From positions 372,001-436,000 of the forward strand of contig CM055196.1 in NCBI GenBank assembly GCA_029224185.1: DNA of 64,000 bases, in the 5' to 3' direction. Shown one piece after another: positions 20,441-33,108 of this stretch (its first letter is position 1; each line of letters begins with the position of its first letter). The stretch comes from Karalla daura. Its lineage: Eukaryota > Chordata > Actinopteri > Chaetodontiformes > Leiognathidae. Made by a program: the position numbers and the translations under genes. Under the pieces are notes generated by a model, which was not told the DNA's origin, ran no database searches, and saw only the letters and a list, made by a program, of their open reading frames with translations.

Positions 20441-23263
20441 GAAGCTTTTGCTGCCATGTTCAGCATGTTGGACACTACAATACAGCAAATTGCCTGTATT
20501 GTGTTCACAAAGCCGATTTCGGCCGTTTTACAGAACTGCAACCTTGAAACTGAGTGAAAATGCATTTCAGTAGCTCTTTCTACCACATTCAACATGTTGG
20601 CCCAAAATGCACAGCAAAATGCCTGTAATGTGTTCTGAAAGCCGAGTTGAGCCTTTTTATAGAACTACGAACGCGAAACTGAGAAAACGCATTTGAGAAG
20701 CTTTTGCTGCCATATTCAGCATGTTGGCCACTACTATACAGCAGATTGCCTGTGTTGTCTTCACAAAGCCGATTTCGGCCGTTTCACAGAACTGCGAGCG
20801 TCAAACTGTGGGAAGATGCATTTCAGAAGCTCTTTCTACCACATTCATCATGTTGGCCCAAACTGCACAGCAAAATGCCTGTAATGTGTTCTGAAACCCA
20901 AGTTGAGCCTTTTTATAGAACTGCGAACGCGAAACTGAGAAAATGTATTTGAGAAGCTTTTGCTGCCATGTTCAGCATGTTGGACACGACAATACAGCAA
21001 ATTGCCTGTATTGTGTTCACACAGCCGATTTCGGCCGTTTTACAGAACTGCAACCGTGAAACTAAGTGAAAATGCATTTCAGTAGCTCTTTCTACCACAT
21101 TCATCATGTTGGCCTAAACTGCAGGGCAAAATGCCTATTATGTTTTCAGAAAGCCATGTTGACAAGCCTTTTTATGGAACTGCGAACGCGAAACTGAGAA
21201 AATGTATTTGAGAAGCTTTTGCTGCCACCTTCAGCATGTTGGCCACTACTATACAGCAAATTGCCTGTATTGTGTTCACAAAGCCGATTTCGGCCGTTTT
21301 ACAGAACTGCAACCGTGAAACTGAGTGAAAATGCATTTCAGAAGCTCTTTCTATCACATTCATCATGTTGGCCTAAACTGCAGGGCAAAATGCCTATAAT
21401 GTGTTCAGAAAGCCAAGTTGAGCCTTTTTACGGAACTGCGAACGCGAAACTGAGAAAACGCATTTGAGAAGCTTTTGCTGCCACCTTAAGCATGTTGGCC
21501 CCTACTATACAGCAAAGTGCCTGTATTGTGTTCACAAAGCCGATTTCGGCCGTTTTACAGAACTGCAACCGTGAAAATGAGATAAAATGCATTTCAGGAG
21601 CTCTTTCTACCACATTCAACATGTTGGCCCAAAATGCACAGCAAAATGCCTGTAATATGTTCTGAAAGCCAAGTTGAGCCTTTTTATAGAACTACGGACG
21701 CAAAACTGAGGAAATGTATTTGAGAAGCTTTTGCTGCCATGTTCAGCATGTTGGACACTACTAAACACCAAATTGCCTGTATTGTGTTCACAAAGCCGAT
21801 TTCGGCCGTTTTACAGAACTGCGAGCGTCAAATTATGGGACGATGCATTTCAGAAGCTCTTTCTACCACATTCATCATGTTGGCCCAAACTGCACAAGAA
21901 AATGCCTGTAATGTGTTCTGAAAGCCAAGTTGAGCCTTTTTATAGAACTACGAACGCGAAACTGAGAAAATGTATTTGAGAAGCTTTTGCTGCCATGTTC
22001 AGCATGTTGGACACTACAATACAGCAAATTGCCTGTATTGTGTTCACAAAGCCGATTTCGGCCGTTTTACAGAACTGCAACCGTGAAACTGAGTGAAAAT
22101 GCATTTCAGAAGCTCTTTCTACCACATTCATCATGTTGGCCCAAACTGCACAGCAAAATGCCTGTAATGTGTTCTGAAAGCCGAGTTGAGCCTTTTTGTA
22201 GAACTACGAACGCGAAACTGAGGAAATGTATTTGAGAAGCTTTTGCTGCCATGTTCAGCATGTTGGACACTACAATACAGCAAATTGCCTGTATTGTGTT
22301 CACAAAGCCGATTTCGGCCGTTTTACAGAACTGCAACCTTGAAACTGAGTGAAAATGCATTTCAGTAGCTCTTTCTACCACATTCAACATGTTGGCCCAA
22401 AATGCACAGCAAAATGCCTGGAATGTGTTCTGAAAGCCGAGTTGAGCCTTTTTATAGAACTACGAACGCGAAACTGAGAAAACGCATTTGAGAAGCTTTT
22501 GCTGCCATATTCAGCATGTTGGCCACTACTATACAGCAGATTGCCTGTATTGTCTTCACAAAGCCGATTTCGGCCGTTTCACAGAACTGCGAGCGTCAAA
22601 CTGTGGGAAGATGCATTTCAGAAGCTCTTTCTACCACATTCATCATGTTGGCCCAAACTGCACAGCAAAATGCCTGTATTGTGTTCTGAAACCCAAGTTG
22701 AGCCTTTTTATAGAACTGCGAACGCGAAACTGAGAAAATGTATTTGAGAAGCTTTTGCTGCCATGTTCAGCATGTTGGACACGACAATACAGCAAATTGC
22801 CTGTATTGTGTTCACACAGCCGATTTCGGCCGTTTTACAGAACTGCAACCGTGAAACTGAGTGAAAATGCATTTCAGTAGCTCTTTCTACCACATTCATC
22901 ATGTTGGCATAAACTGCAGGGCAAAATGCCTATTATGTTTTCAGAAAGCCATGTTGACAAGCCTTTTTATGGAACTGCGAACGCGAAACTGAGAAAATGT
23001 ATTTGAGAAGCTTTTGCTGCCATGTTCAGCATGTTGGACACTACTATACAGCAAATTGCCTGTATTGTGTTCAAAAAGCCGATTTCGGCCGTTTTACAGA
23101 ACTGCAACTGTGAAACTGAGTGAAAATGCATTTCAGTAGCTCGTTCTACCACATTCAACATGTTGGCCCAAAATGCACAGCAAAAAGCCTGTAATGTGTT
23201 CTGAAAGCCAAGTTGAGCCTTTTTATAGAACTACGAACGCAAAACTGAGAAAATGTATACGAG
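20186..23263. repeat. Array B left flank: partial higher-order repeats
   Basis: Unit starts and types are 20186 Q, 20442 R-like, 20698 Y, 20954 D (259 bp), 21213 P, 21469 L, 21725 N, 21981 Q2, 22237 R, 22493 Y, 22749 D (259 bp) and 23008 F. The run L-N-Q2-R-Y-D-F is the tail of HOR form I without T'. The earlier Y-D-P resembles form II. This region is a mixture of both recipes, without the T-G-U opening. Confidence 0.85.
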
Positions 23264-26200
23264 AAGCTTTTGCTGCCATGCTCAGCATGTAGGACACTAT
23301 TATACAGCAAATTGCCTGTATTGTGTTCACAAAGCCGATTTAGGCCGTTTTACTGAACTGCGAGCGTCAAACTGTGGGACGATGCATTTCAGAAGCTCTT
23401 TCTACCACATTCATGATGTTGGCCGAAACTGCACAGCAAAATGCCTGTATTGTGTTCAGAAAGCCAAGTTGAGCCTTTTTATGGAACTGCGAACGCGAAC
23501 TTGAGAAAACGCATTTGAGAAGCTTTTGCTGCCAAATTCAGCATGTTGGCCACTACGATACAGCAGATTGCCTGGATTGTGTTCACAAAGCCGATTTCGG
23601 CCGTTTTACAGAACTGCAACCGTGAAACTGAGTGAAAGTGCATTTCAGAAGCTCTTTCTATCACATTCATCATGTTGGCCTAAACTGCAGGGCAAAATGC
23701 CTATAATGTGTTCAGATAGCCAAGTTGAGCCTTTTTATGCAACTGCGAACGCGAAAATGAGAAAACGCATTTGAGAAGCTTTTGCTGCCACCTTCAGCAT
23801 GTAGGCCCCTACTAATCAGCAAAATTGCCTGTATTGTGTTCACAAAGCCGATTTCGGCCGTTTTAGAGAACTGCAACTGTGAAACTGAGTGAAAATGCAC
23901 TTCAGTAGCTCTTTCTACCACATTCAACATGTTGGCCCAAAATGTACAGCAAAATGCCTGTAATGTGTTCTGAAAGCCAAGTTGAGCCTTTTTATAGAAC
24001 TACGAACGCGAAACTGAGAAAATGTATTTGAGAAGCTTTTGCTGCCATGTTCAGCATGTTGGACACTACAATACAGCAAATTGCCTGTATTGTGTTCACA
24101 AAGCCGATTTCGGCCGTTTTACAGAACTGCAACCGTGAAACTGAGTGAAAATTCATTTCAGTCGCTCTTTCTACCACATTCATCATGTTGGCCCAAACTG
24201 CACAGCAAAATGCCTGTAATGTGTTCTGAAAGCCGAGTTGAGCCTTTTTGTAGAACTACGAACGCGAAACTGAGGAAATGTATTTGGGAAGCTTTTGCTG
24301 CCATGTTCAGCATGTTGGACACTACAATACAGCAAATTGCCTGTATTGTGTTCACAAAGCCGATTTCGGCCGTTTTACAGAACTGCAACCGTGAAAATGA
24401 GTGAAAATGCATTTCAGAAGCTCTTTCTATCACATTCATCATGTTGGCCTAAACTGCAGGGCAAAATGCCTATAATGTGTTCAGAAAGCCAAGTTGAGCC
24501 TTTTTACGGAACTGCGAACGCGAAACTGAGAAAACGCATTTGAGAAGCTTTTGCTGCCACCTTAAGCATGTTGGCCCCTACTATACAGCAAAGTGCCTGT
24601 ATTGTGTTCACAAAGCCGATTTCGGCCGTTTTACAGAACTGCAACCGTGAAAATGAGATAAAATGCATTTCAGGAGCTCTTTCTACCACATTCAACATGT
24701 TGGCCCAAAATGCACAGCAAAATGCCTGTAATATGTTCTGAAAGCCAAGTTGAGCCTTTTTATAGAACTACGGACGCAAAACTGAGGAAATGTATTTGAG
24801 AAGCTTTTGCTGCCATGTTCAGCATGTTGGACACTACTAAACACCAAATTGCCTGTATTGTGTTCACAAAGCCGATTTCGGCCGTTTTACAGAACTGCGA
24901 GCGTCAAATTATGGGACGATGCATTTCAGAAGCTCTTTCTACCACATTCATCATGTTGGCCCAAACTGCACAAGAAAATGCCTGTAATGTGTTCTGAAAG
25001 CCAAGTTGAGCCTTTTTATAGAACTACGAACGCGAAACTGAGAAAATGTATTTGAGAAGCTTTTGCTGCCATGTTCAGCATGTTGGACACTACAATACAG
25101 CAAATTGCCTGTATTGTGTTCACAAAGCCGATTTCGGCCGTTTTACAGAACTGCAACCGTGAAACTGAGTGAAAATGCATTTCAGAAGCTCTTTCTACCA
25201 CATTCATCATGTTGGCCCAAACTGCACAGCAAAATGCCTGTAATGTGTTCTGAAAGCCGAGTTGAGCCTTTTTGTAGAACTACGAACGCGAAACTGAGGA
25301 AATGTATTTGAGAAGCTTTTGCTGCCATGTTCAGCATGTTGGACACTACAATACAGCAAATTGCCTGTATTGTGTTCACAAAGCCGATTTCGGCCGTTTT
25401 ACAGAACTGCAACCTTGAAACTGAGTGAAAATGCATTTCAGTAGCTCTTTCTACCACATTCAACATGTTGGCCCAAAATGCACAGCAAAATGCCTGGAAT
25501 GTGTTCTGAAAGCCGAGTTGAGCCTTTTTATAGAACTACGAACGCGAAACTGAGAAAACGCATTTGAGAAGCTTTTGCTGCCATATTCAGCATGTTGGCC
25601 ACTACTATACAGCAGATTGCCTGTATTGTCTTCACAAAGCCGATTTCGGCCGTTTCACAGAACTGCGAGCGTCAAACTGTGGGAAGATGCATTTCAGAAG
25701 CTCTTTCTACCACATTCATCATGTTGGCCCAAACTGCACAGCAAAATGCCTGTATTGTGTTCTGAAACCCAAGTTGAGCCTTTTTATAGAACTGCGAACG
25801 CGAAACTGAGAAAATGTATTTGAGAAGCTTTTGCTGCCATGTTCAGCATGTTGGACACGACAATACAGCAAATTGCCTGTATTGTGTTCACACAGCCGAT
25901 TTCGGCCGTTTTACAGAACTGCAACCGTGAAACTGAGTGAAAATGCATTTCAGTAGCTCTTTCTACCACATTCATCATGTTGGCATAAACTGCAGGGCAA
26001 AATGCCTATTATGTTTTCAGAAAGCCATGTTGACAAGCCTTTTTATGGAACTGCGAACGCGAAACTGAGAAAATGTATTTGAGAAGCTTTTGCTGCCATG
26101 TTCAGCATGTTGGACACTATTATACAGCAAATTGCCTGTATTGTGTTCACAAAGCCGATTTAGGCCGTTTTACTGAACTGCGAGCGTCAAACTGTGGGAC

Positions 26201-26595
26201 GATGCATTTCAGAAGCTCTTTCTACCACATTCATGATGTTGGCCGAAACTGCACAGCAAAATGCCTGTAATGTGTTCTGAAACCCAAGTTGAGCCTTTTT
26301 ATAGAACTGCGAACGCGAAACTGAGAAAATGTATTTGAGAAGCTTTTGCTGCCATGTTCAGCATGTTGGACACTACTATACAGCAAATTGCCTGTATTGT
26401 GTTCAAAAAGCCGATTTCGGCCGTTTTACAGAACTGCAACTGTGAAACTGAGTGAAAATGCATTTCAGTAGCTCGTTCTACCACATTCAACATGTTGGCC
26501 CAAAATGCACAGCAAAAAGCCTGTAATGTGTTCTGAAAGCCAAGTTGAGCCTTTTTATAGAACTACGAACGCAAAACTGAGAAAATGTATACGAG
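23264..26595. repeat. Array B HOR form I, full copy (13 units, 3332 bp)
   Basis: The order is T-G-U-Q-Q3-L-N-Q2-R-Y-D-T'-F. The length equals 13 x 256 plus 1 (U) plus 3 (D). Diagnostic bases: T has gatttaggcc and ctcagcatgtagg; G has ccaaattcagc and gcctggattg; U has tactaatcagc; Q has attcatttcagtcgctc; L has gaaaatgagataaaatg; N has tactaaacaccaaattg; R has aaccttgaaac; Y has cctgtattgtcttc; D has gacacgacaat; F has gttcaaaaagcc. Confidence 0.92.
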
Positions 26596-29156
26596 AAGCT
26601 TTTGCTGCCATGCTCAGCATGTAGGACACTATTATACAGCAAATTGCCTGTATTGTGTTCACAAAGCCGATTTAGGCCGTTTTACTGAACTGCGAGCGTC
26701 AAACTGTGGGACGATGCATTTCAGAAGCTCTTTCTACCACATTCATGATGTTGGCCGAAACTGCACAGCAAAATGCCTGTATTGTGTTCAGAAAGCCAAG
26801 TTGAGCCTTTTTATGGAACTGCGAACGCGAACTTGAGAAAACGCATTTGAGAAGCTTTTGCTGCCAAATTCAGCATGTTGGCCACTACGATACAGCAGAT
26901 TGCCTGGATTGTGTTCACAAAGCCGATTTCGGCCGTTTTACAGAACTGCAACCGTGAAACTGAGTGAAAGTGCATTTCAGAAGCTCTTTCTATCACATTC
27001 ATCATGTTGGCCTAAACTGCAGGGCAAAATGCCTATAATGTGTTCAGATAGCCAAGTTGAGCCTTTTTATGCAACTGCGAACGCGAAAATGAGAAAACGC
27101 ATTTGAGAAGCTTTTGCTGCCACCTTCAGCATGTAGGCCCCTACTAATCAGCAAAATTGCCTGTATTGTGTTCACAAAGCCGATTTCGGCCGTTTTAGAG
27201 AACTGCAACTGTGAAACTGAGTGAAAATGCACTTCAGTAGCTCTTTCTACCACATTCAACATGTTGGCCCAAAATGTACAGCAAAATGCCTGTAATGTGT
27301 TCTGAAAGCCAAGTTGAGCCTTTTTATAGAACTACGAACGCGAAACTGAGAAAATGTATTTGAGAAGCTTTTGCTGCCATGTTCAGCATGTTGGACACTA
27401 CAATACAGCAAATTGCCTGTATTGTGTTCACAAAGCCGATTTCGGCCGTTTTACAGAACTGCAACCGTGAAACTGAGTGAAAATTCATTTCAGTCGCTCT
27501 TTCTACCACATTCATCATGTTGGCCCAAACTGCACAGCAAAATGCCTGTAATGTGTTCTGAAAGCCGAGTTGAGCCTTTTTGTAGAACTACGAACGCGAA
27601 ACTGAGGAAATGTATTTGGGAAGCTTTTGCTGCCATGTTCAGCATGTTGGACACTACAATACAGCAAATTGCCTGTATTGTGTTCACAAAGCCGATTTCG
27701 GCCGTTTTACAGAACTGCAACCGTGAAAATGAGTGAAAATGCATTTCAGAAGCTCTTTCTATCACATTCATCATGTTGGCCTAAACTGCAGGGCAAAATG
27801 CCTATAATGTGTTCAGAAAGCCAAGTTGAGCCTTTTTACGGAACTGCGAACGCGAAACTGAGAAAACGCATTTGAGAAGCTTTTGCTGCCACCTTAAGCA
27901 TGTTGGCCCCTACTATACAGCAAAGTGCCTGTATTGTGTTCACAAAGCCGATTTCGGCCGTTTTACAGAACTGCAACCGTGAAAATGAGATAAAATGCAT
28001 TTCAGGAGCTCTTTCTACCACATTCAACATGTTGGCCCAAAATGCACAGCAAAATGCCTGTAATATGTTCTGAAAGCCAAGTTGAGCCTTTTTATAGAAC
28101 TACGGACGCAAAACTGAGGAAATGTATTTGAGAAGCTTTTGCTGCCATGTTCAGCATGTTGGACACTACTAAACACCAAATTGCCTGTATTGTGTTCACA
28201 AAGCCGATTTCGGCCGTTTTACAGAACTGCGAGCGTCAAATTATGGGACGATGCATTTCAGAAGCTCTTTCTACCACATTCATCATGTTGGCCCAAACTG
28301 CACAAGAAAATGCCTGTAATGTGTTCTGAAAGCCAAGTTGAGCCTTTTTATAGAACTACGAACGCGAAACTGAGAAAATGTATTTGAGAAGCTTTTGCTG
28401 CCATGTTCAGCATGTTGGACACTACAATACAGCAAATTGCCTGTATTGTGTTCACAAAGCCGATTTCGGCCGTTTTACAGAACTGCAACCGTGAAACTGA
28501 GTGAAAATGCATTTCAGAAGCTCTTTCTACCACATTCATCATGTTGGCCCAAACTGCACAGCAAAATGCCTGTAATGTGTTCTGAAAGCCGAGTTGAGCC
28601 TTTTTGTAGAACTACGAACGCGAAACTGAGGAAATGTATTTGAGAAGCTTTTGCTGCCATGTTCAGCATGTTGGACACTACAATACAGCAAATTGCCTGT
28701 ATTGTGTTCACAAAGCCGATTTCGGCCGTTTTACAGAACTGCAACCTTGAAACTGAGTGAAAATGCATTTCAGTAGCTCTTTCTACCACATTCAACATGT
28801 TGGCCCAAAATGCACAGCAAAATGCCTGGAATGTGTTCTGAAAGCCGAGTTGAGCCTTTTTATAGAACTACGAACGCGAAACTGAGAAAACGCATTTGAG
28901 AAGCTTTTGCTGCCATATTCAGCATGTTGGCCACTACTATACAGCAGATTGCCTGTATTGTCTTCACAAAGCCGATTTCGGCCGTTTCACAGAACTGCGA
29001 GCGTCAAACTGTGGGAAGATGCATTTCAGAAGCTCTTTCTACCACATTCATCATGTTGGCCCAAACTGCACAGCAAAATGCCTGTAATGTGTTCTGAAAG
29101 CCAAGTTGAGCCTTTTTATAGAACTACGAACGCAAAACTGAGAAAATGTATACGAG
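26596..29156. repeat. Array B HOR form I, 10-unit deletion copy (2561 bp)
   Basis: The order is T-G-U-Q-Q3-L-N-Q2-R-(Y/F). The last unit starts as Y (cctgtattgtcttc) and ends as F (gaacgcaaaactgag then gtatacgag). That removes D, T' and one unit equivalent: 3332 - 2561 = 771 = 256 + 259 + 256 bp. The agreement of this number with the array A monomer length is a coincidence. Confidence 0.9.
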
Positions 29157-29925
29157 AAGCTTTTGCTGCCATGCTCAGCATGTAGGACACTATTATACAG
29201 CAAATTGCCTGTATTGTGTTCACAAAGCCGATTTAGGCCGTTTTACTGAACTGCGAGCGTCAAACTGTGGGACGATGCATTTCAGAAGCTCTTTCTACCA
29301 CATTCATGATGTTGGCCGAAACTGCACAGCAAAATGCCTGTATTGTGTTCAGAAAGCCAAGTTGAGCCTTTTTATGGAACTGCGAACGCGAACTTGAGAA
29401 AACGCATTTGAGAAGCTTTTGCTGCCAAATTCAGCATGTTGGCCACTACGATACAGCAGATTGCCTGGATTGTGTTCACAAAGCCGATTTCGGCCGTTTT
29501 ACAGAACTGCAACCGTGAAACTGAGTGAAAGTGCATTTCAGAAGCTCTTTCTATCACATTCATCATGTTGGCCTAAACTGCAGGGCAAAATGCCTATAAT
29601 GTGTTCAGATAGCCAAGTTGAGCCTTTTTATGCAACTGCGAACGCGAAAATGAGAAAACGCATTTGAGAAGCTTTTGCTGCCACCTTCAGCATGTAGGCC
29701 CCTACTAATCAGCAAAATTGCCTGTATTGTGTTCACAAAGCCGATTTCGGCCGTTTTAGAGAACTGCAACTGTGAAACTGAGTGAAAATGCACTTCAGTA
29801 GCTCTTTCTACCACATTCATCATGTTGGCCCAAACTGCACAAGAAAATGCCTGTAATGTGTTCTGAAAGCCAAGTTGAGCCTTTTTATAGAACTACGAAC
29901 GCGAAACTGAGAAAACGCATTTGAG

Positions 29926-31979
29926 AAGCTTTTGCTGCCATATTCAGCATGTTGGCCACTACTATACAGCAGATTGCCTGTATTGTCTTCACAAAGCCGA
30001 TTTCGGCCGTTTCACAGAACTGCGAGCGTCAAACTGTGGGAAGATGCATTTCAGAAGCTCTTTCTACCACATTCATCATGTTGGCCCAAACTGCACAGCA
30101 AAATGCCTGTAATGTGTTCTGAAACCCAAGTTGAGCCTTTTTATAGAACTGCGAACGCGAAACTGAGAAAATGTATTTGAGAAGCTTTTGCTGCCATGTT
30201 CAGCATGTTGGACACGACAATACAGCAAATTGCCTGTATTGTGTTCACACAGCCGATTTCGGCCGTTTTACAGAACTGCAACCGTGAAACTGAGTGAAAA
30301 TGCATTTCAGTAGCTCTTTCTACCACATTCATCATGTTGGCCTAAACTGCAGGGCAAAATGCCTATTATGTTTTCAGAAAGCCATGTTGACAAGCCTTTT
30401 TATGGAACTGCGAACGCGAAACTGAGAAAACGAATTTGAGAAGCTTTTGCTGCCACCTTCAGCATGTTGGCCACTACTATACAGCAAATTGCCTGTATTG
30501 TGTTCACAAAGCCGATTTCGGCCGTTTTACAGAACTGCAACCGTGAAACTGAGTGAAAATGCATTTCAGAAGCTCTTTCTATCACATTCATCATGTTGGC
30601 CTAAACTGCAGGTCAAAATACCTATAATGTGTTCAGAAAGCCAAGTTGAGCCTTTTTACGGAACTGCGAACGCGAAACTGAGAAAACGCATTTGAGAAGC
30701 TTTTGCTGCCATGTTCAGCATGTTGGACACTACTATACAGCAATTTGCCTGTATTGTGTTCACAAAGCCGATTTCGGCCGTTTTACAGAACTGCAACCTT
30801 GAAACTGAGTGAAAATGCATTTCAGTAGCTCTTTCTACCACATTCAACATGTTGGCCCAAAATGCACAGCAAAATGCCTGGAATGTGTTCTGAAAGCCGA
30901 GTTGAGCCTTTTTATAGAACTACGAACGCGAAACAGAGAAAACGCATTTGAGAAGCTTTTGCTGCCATATTCAGCATGTTGGCCACTACTATACAGCAGA
31001 TTGCCTGTATTGTCTTCACAAAGCCGATTTCGGCCGTTTCACAGAACTGCGAGCGTCAAACTGTGGGAAGATGCATTTCAGAAGCTCTTTCTACCACATT
31101 CATCATGTTGGCCCAAACTGCACAGCAAAATGCCTGTAATGTGTTCTGAAACCCAAGTTGAGCCTTTTTATAGAACTGCGAACGCGAAACTGAGAAAATG
31201 TATTTGAGAAGCTTTTGCTGCCATGTTCAGCATGTTGGACACGACAATACAGCAAATTGCCTGTATTGTGTTCACACAGCCGATTTCGGCCGTTTTACAG
31301 AACTGCAACCGTGAAACTGAGTGAAAATGCATTTCAGTAGCTCTTTCTACCACATTCATCATGTTGGCCTAAACTGCAGGGCAAAATGCCTATTATGTTT
31401 TCAGAAAGCCATGTTGACAAGCCTTTTTATGGAACTGCGAACGCGAAACTGAGAAAACGAATTTGAGAAGCTTTTGCTGCCACCTTCAGCATGTTGGCCA
31501 CTACTATACAGCAAATTGCCTGTATTGTGTTCACAAAGCCGATTTCGGCCGTTTTACAGAACTGCAACCGTGAAACTGAGTGAAAATGCATTTCAGAAGC
31601 TCTTTCTATCACATTCATCATGTTGGCCTAAACTGCAGGTCAAAATACCTATAATGTGTTCAGAAAGCCAAGTTGAGCCTTTTTACGGAACTGCGAACGC
31701 GAAACTGAGAAAACGCATTTGAGAAGCTTTTGCTGCCATGTTCAGCATGTTGGACACTACTATACAGCAATTTGCCTGTATTGTGTTCACAAAGCCGATT
31801 TCGGCCGTTTTACAGAACTGCAACCGTGAAACTGAGTGAAAATTCATTTCAGTAGCTCTTTCTACCACATTCAACATGTTGGCCCAAAATGCACAGCAAA
31901 ATGCCTGTAATATATTCTGAAAGCCAAGTTGAGCCTTTTTATAGAACTACGAACGCGAAACTGAGAAAACGCATTTGAG
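29926..31979. repeat. Tandem duplication of four array B units (2 x 1027 bp)
   Basis: Y-D-P-O at 29926-30952 repeats at 30953-31979. The copies differ in the last unit: the first O has aaccttgaaac and continues like R, the second has aaccgtgaaac with attcatttcag. The exchange therefore took place between non-identical O/R-type units. Confidence 0.88.
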
Positions 31980-32491
31980 AAGCTTTTGCTGCCACCTTCA
32001 GCATGTTGGCCCCTACTATACAGCACATTGCCTGTATTGTGTTCACAAAGCCGATTTCGGCCGTTTTACAGAACTGCAACCGTAAAACTGAGTGAAAATT
32101 CATTTCAGTAGCGCTTTCTACCACATTCAACATGTTGGCCCAAAATGCACAGCAAAATGCCTGTAATGTATTCTGAAAGCCAAGTTGAGCCTTTTTACGG
32201 AACTGCGAACGCGAAACTGAGAAAACGCATTTGAGAAGCTTTTGCTGCCACCTTAAGCATGTTGGCCCCTACTATACAGCAAAGTGCCTGTATTGTGTTC
32301 ACAAAGCCGATTTCGGCCGTTTTACAGAACTGCAACCGTGAAAATGAGATAAAATGCATTTCAGGAGCTCTTTCTACCACATTCAACATGTTGGCCCAAA
32401 ATGCACAGCAAAATGCCTGTAATATGTTCTGAAAGCCAAGTTGAGCCTTTTTATAGAACTACGGACGCAAAACTGAGGAAATGTATTTGAG

Positions 32492-32601
32492 AAGCTTTTG
32501 CTGCCATGTTCAGCATGTTGGACACTACTAAACACCAAATTGCCTGTATTGTGTTCACAAAGCCGATTTCGGCCGTTTTACAGAACTGCGAGCAGCAAAA
32601 G
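32492..32601. repeat. N110: 110-bp truncated array B unit
   Basis: This N unit (tactaaacaccaaattg) is cut after gaactgcgagc. A short filler, agcaaaa, leads into the next unit at gaagctttt. A full-length N followed by W survives at 56236-56750, so this is a 146-bp deletion derived from an N-W pair. The filler resembles the cacagcaaaatgcc motif of the second half-unit. Identical scars occur at 38493, 41418 and 51260. Confidence 0.9.
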
Positions 32602-32852
32602 AAGCTTTTGCTGCCATGTTCAGCATGTTGGCCCCTACTATACAGCAAATTGTCTGTATTGTGTTCACAAAGCCGATCTCGGCCGTTTTACAGAACTGCA
32701 ACCATGAAACTGAGTGAAATTGCATTTCAGTAGCTCTTTAAACCACATTCAAAATGTTGGCCCTAAATGCACAGCAAAATGCCTGTAATGTGTTCTGAAA
32801 GCCGAGTTGAGCCTTTTTATAGAACTACGAACGCGAAACTGAGAAAACGCAC
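32602..32852. repeat. W: 251-bp array B unit with 5-bp loss at its end
   Basis: W has gatctcggcc, aaccatgaaac and ctctttaaaccac. At its end the usual catttgagaagctttt is shortened to cacttgctttt, which removes the HindIII site of the following F unit. The same shortening follows every N110 scar. Confidence 0.88.
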
Positions 32853-33108
32853 TTGCTTTTGCTGCCATGTTCAGCATGTTGGACACTACTATACAGCAAA
32901 TTGCCTGTATTGTGTTCAAAAAGCCGATTTCGGCCGTTTTACAGAACTGCAACTGTGAAACTGAGTGAAAATGCATTTCAGTAGCTCGTTCTACCACATT
33001 CAACATGTTGGCCCAAAATGCACAGCAAAAAGCCTGTAATGTGTTCTGAAAGCCAAGTTGAGCCTTTTTATAGAACTACGAACGCAAAACTGAGAAAATG
33101 TATACGAG

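Larger units (their letters stand above)
29157..33108. repeat. Array B HOR form II with internal Y-D-P-O duplication (3952 bp)
   Basis: The order is T-G-U-Y-D-P-O-Y-D-P-O-C-L-N110-W-F. The length is the standard form II (2925 bp) plus 1027 bp, exactly one extra Y-D-P-O. Diagnostic bases: P has ctgcaggtcaaaatacc, O has cagcaatttgcc, C has cagcacattgcc and aaccgtaaaactg, and W has cagcaaattgtctg and aaccatgaaac. Confidence 0.92.

Noticed and set aside
26596..29156. The 771-bp deletion in array B equals the array A monomer length
   Set aside because: It is exactly the sum of three array B units (256 + 259 + 256), so the match is a coincidence. It gives no evidence of a link between the arrays.
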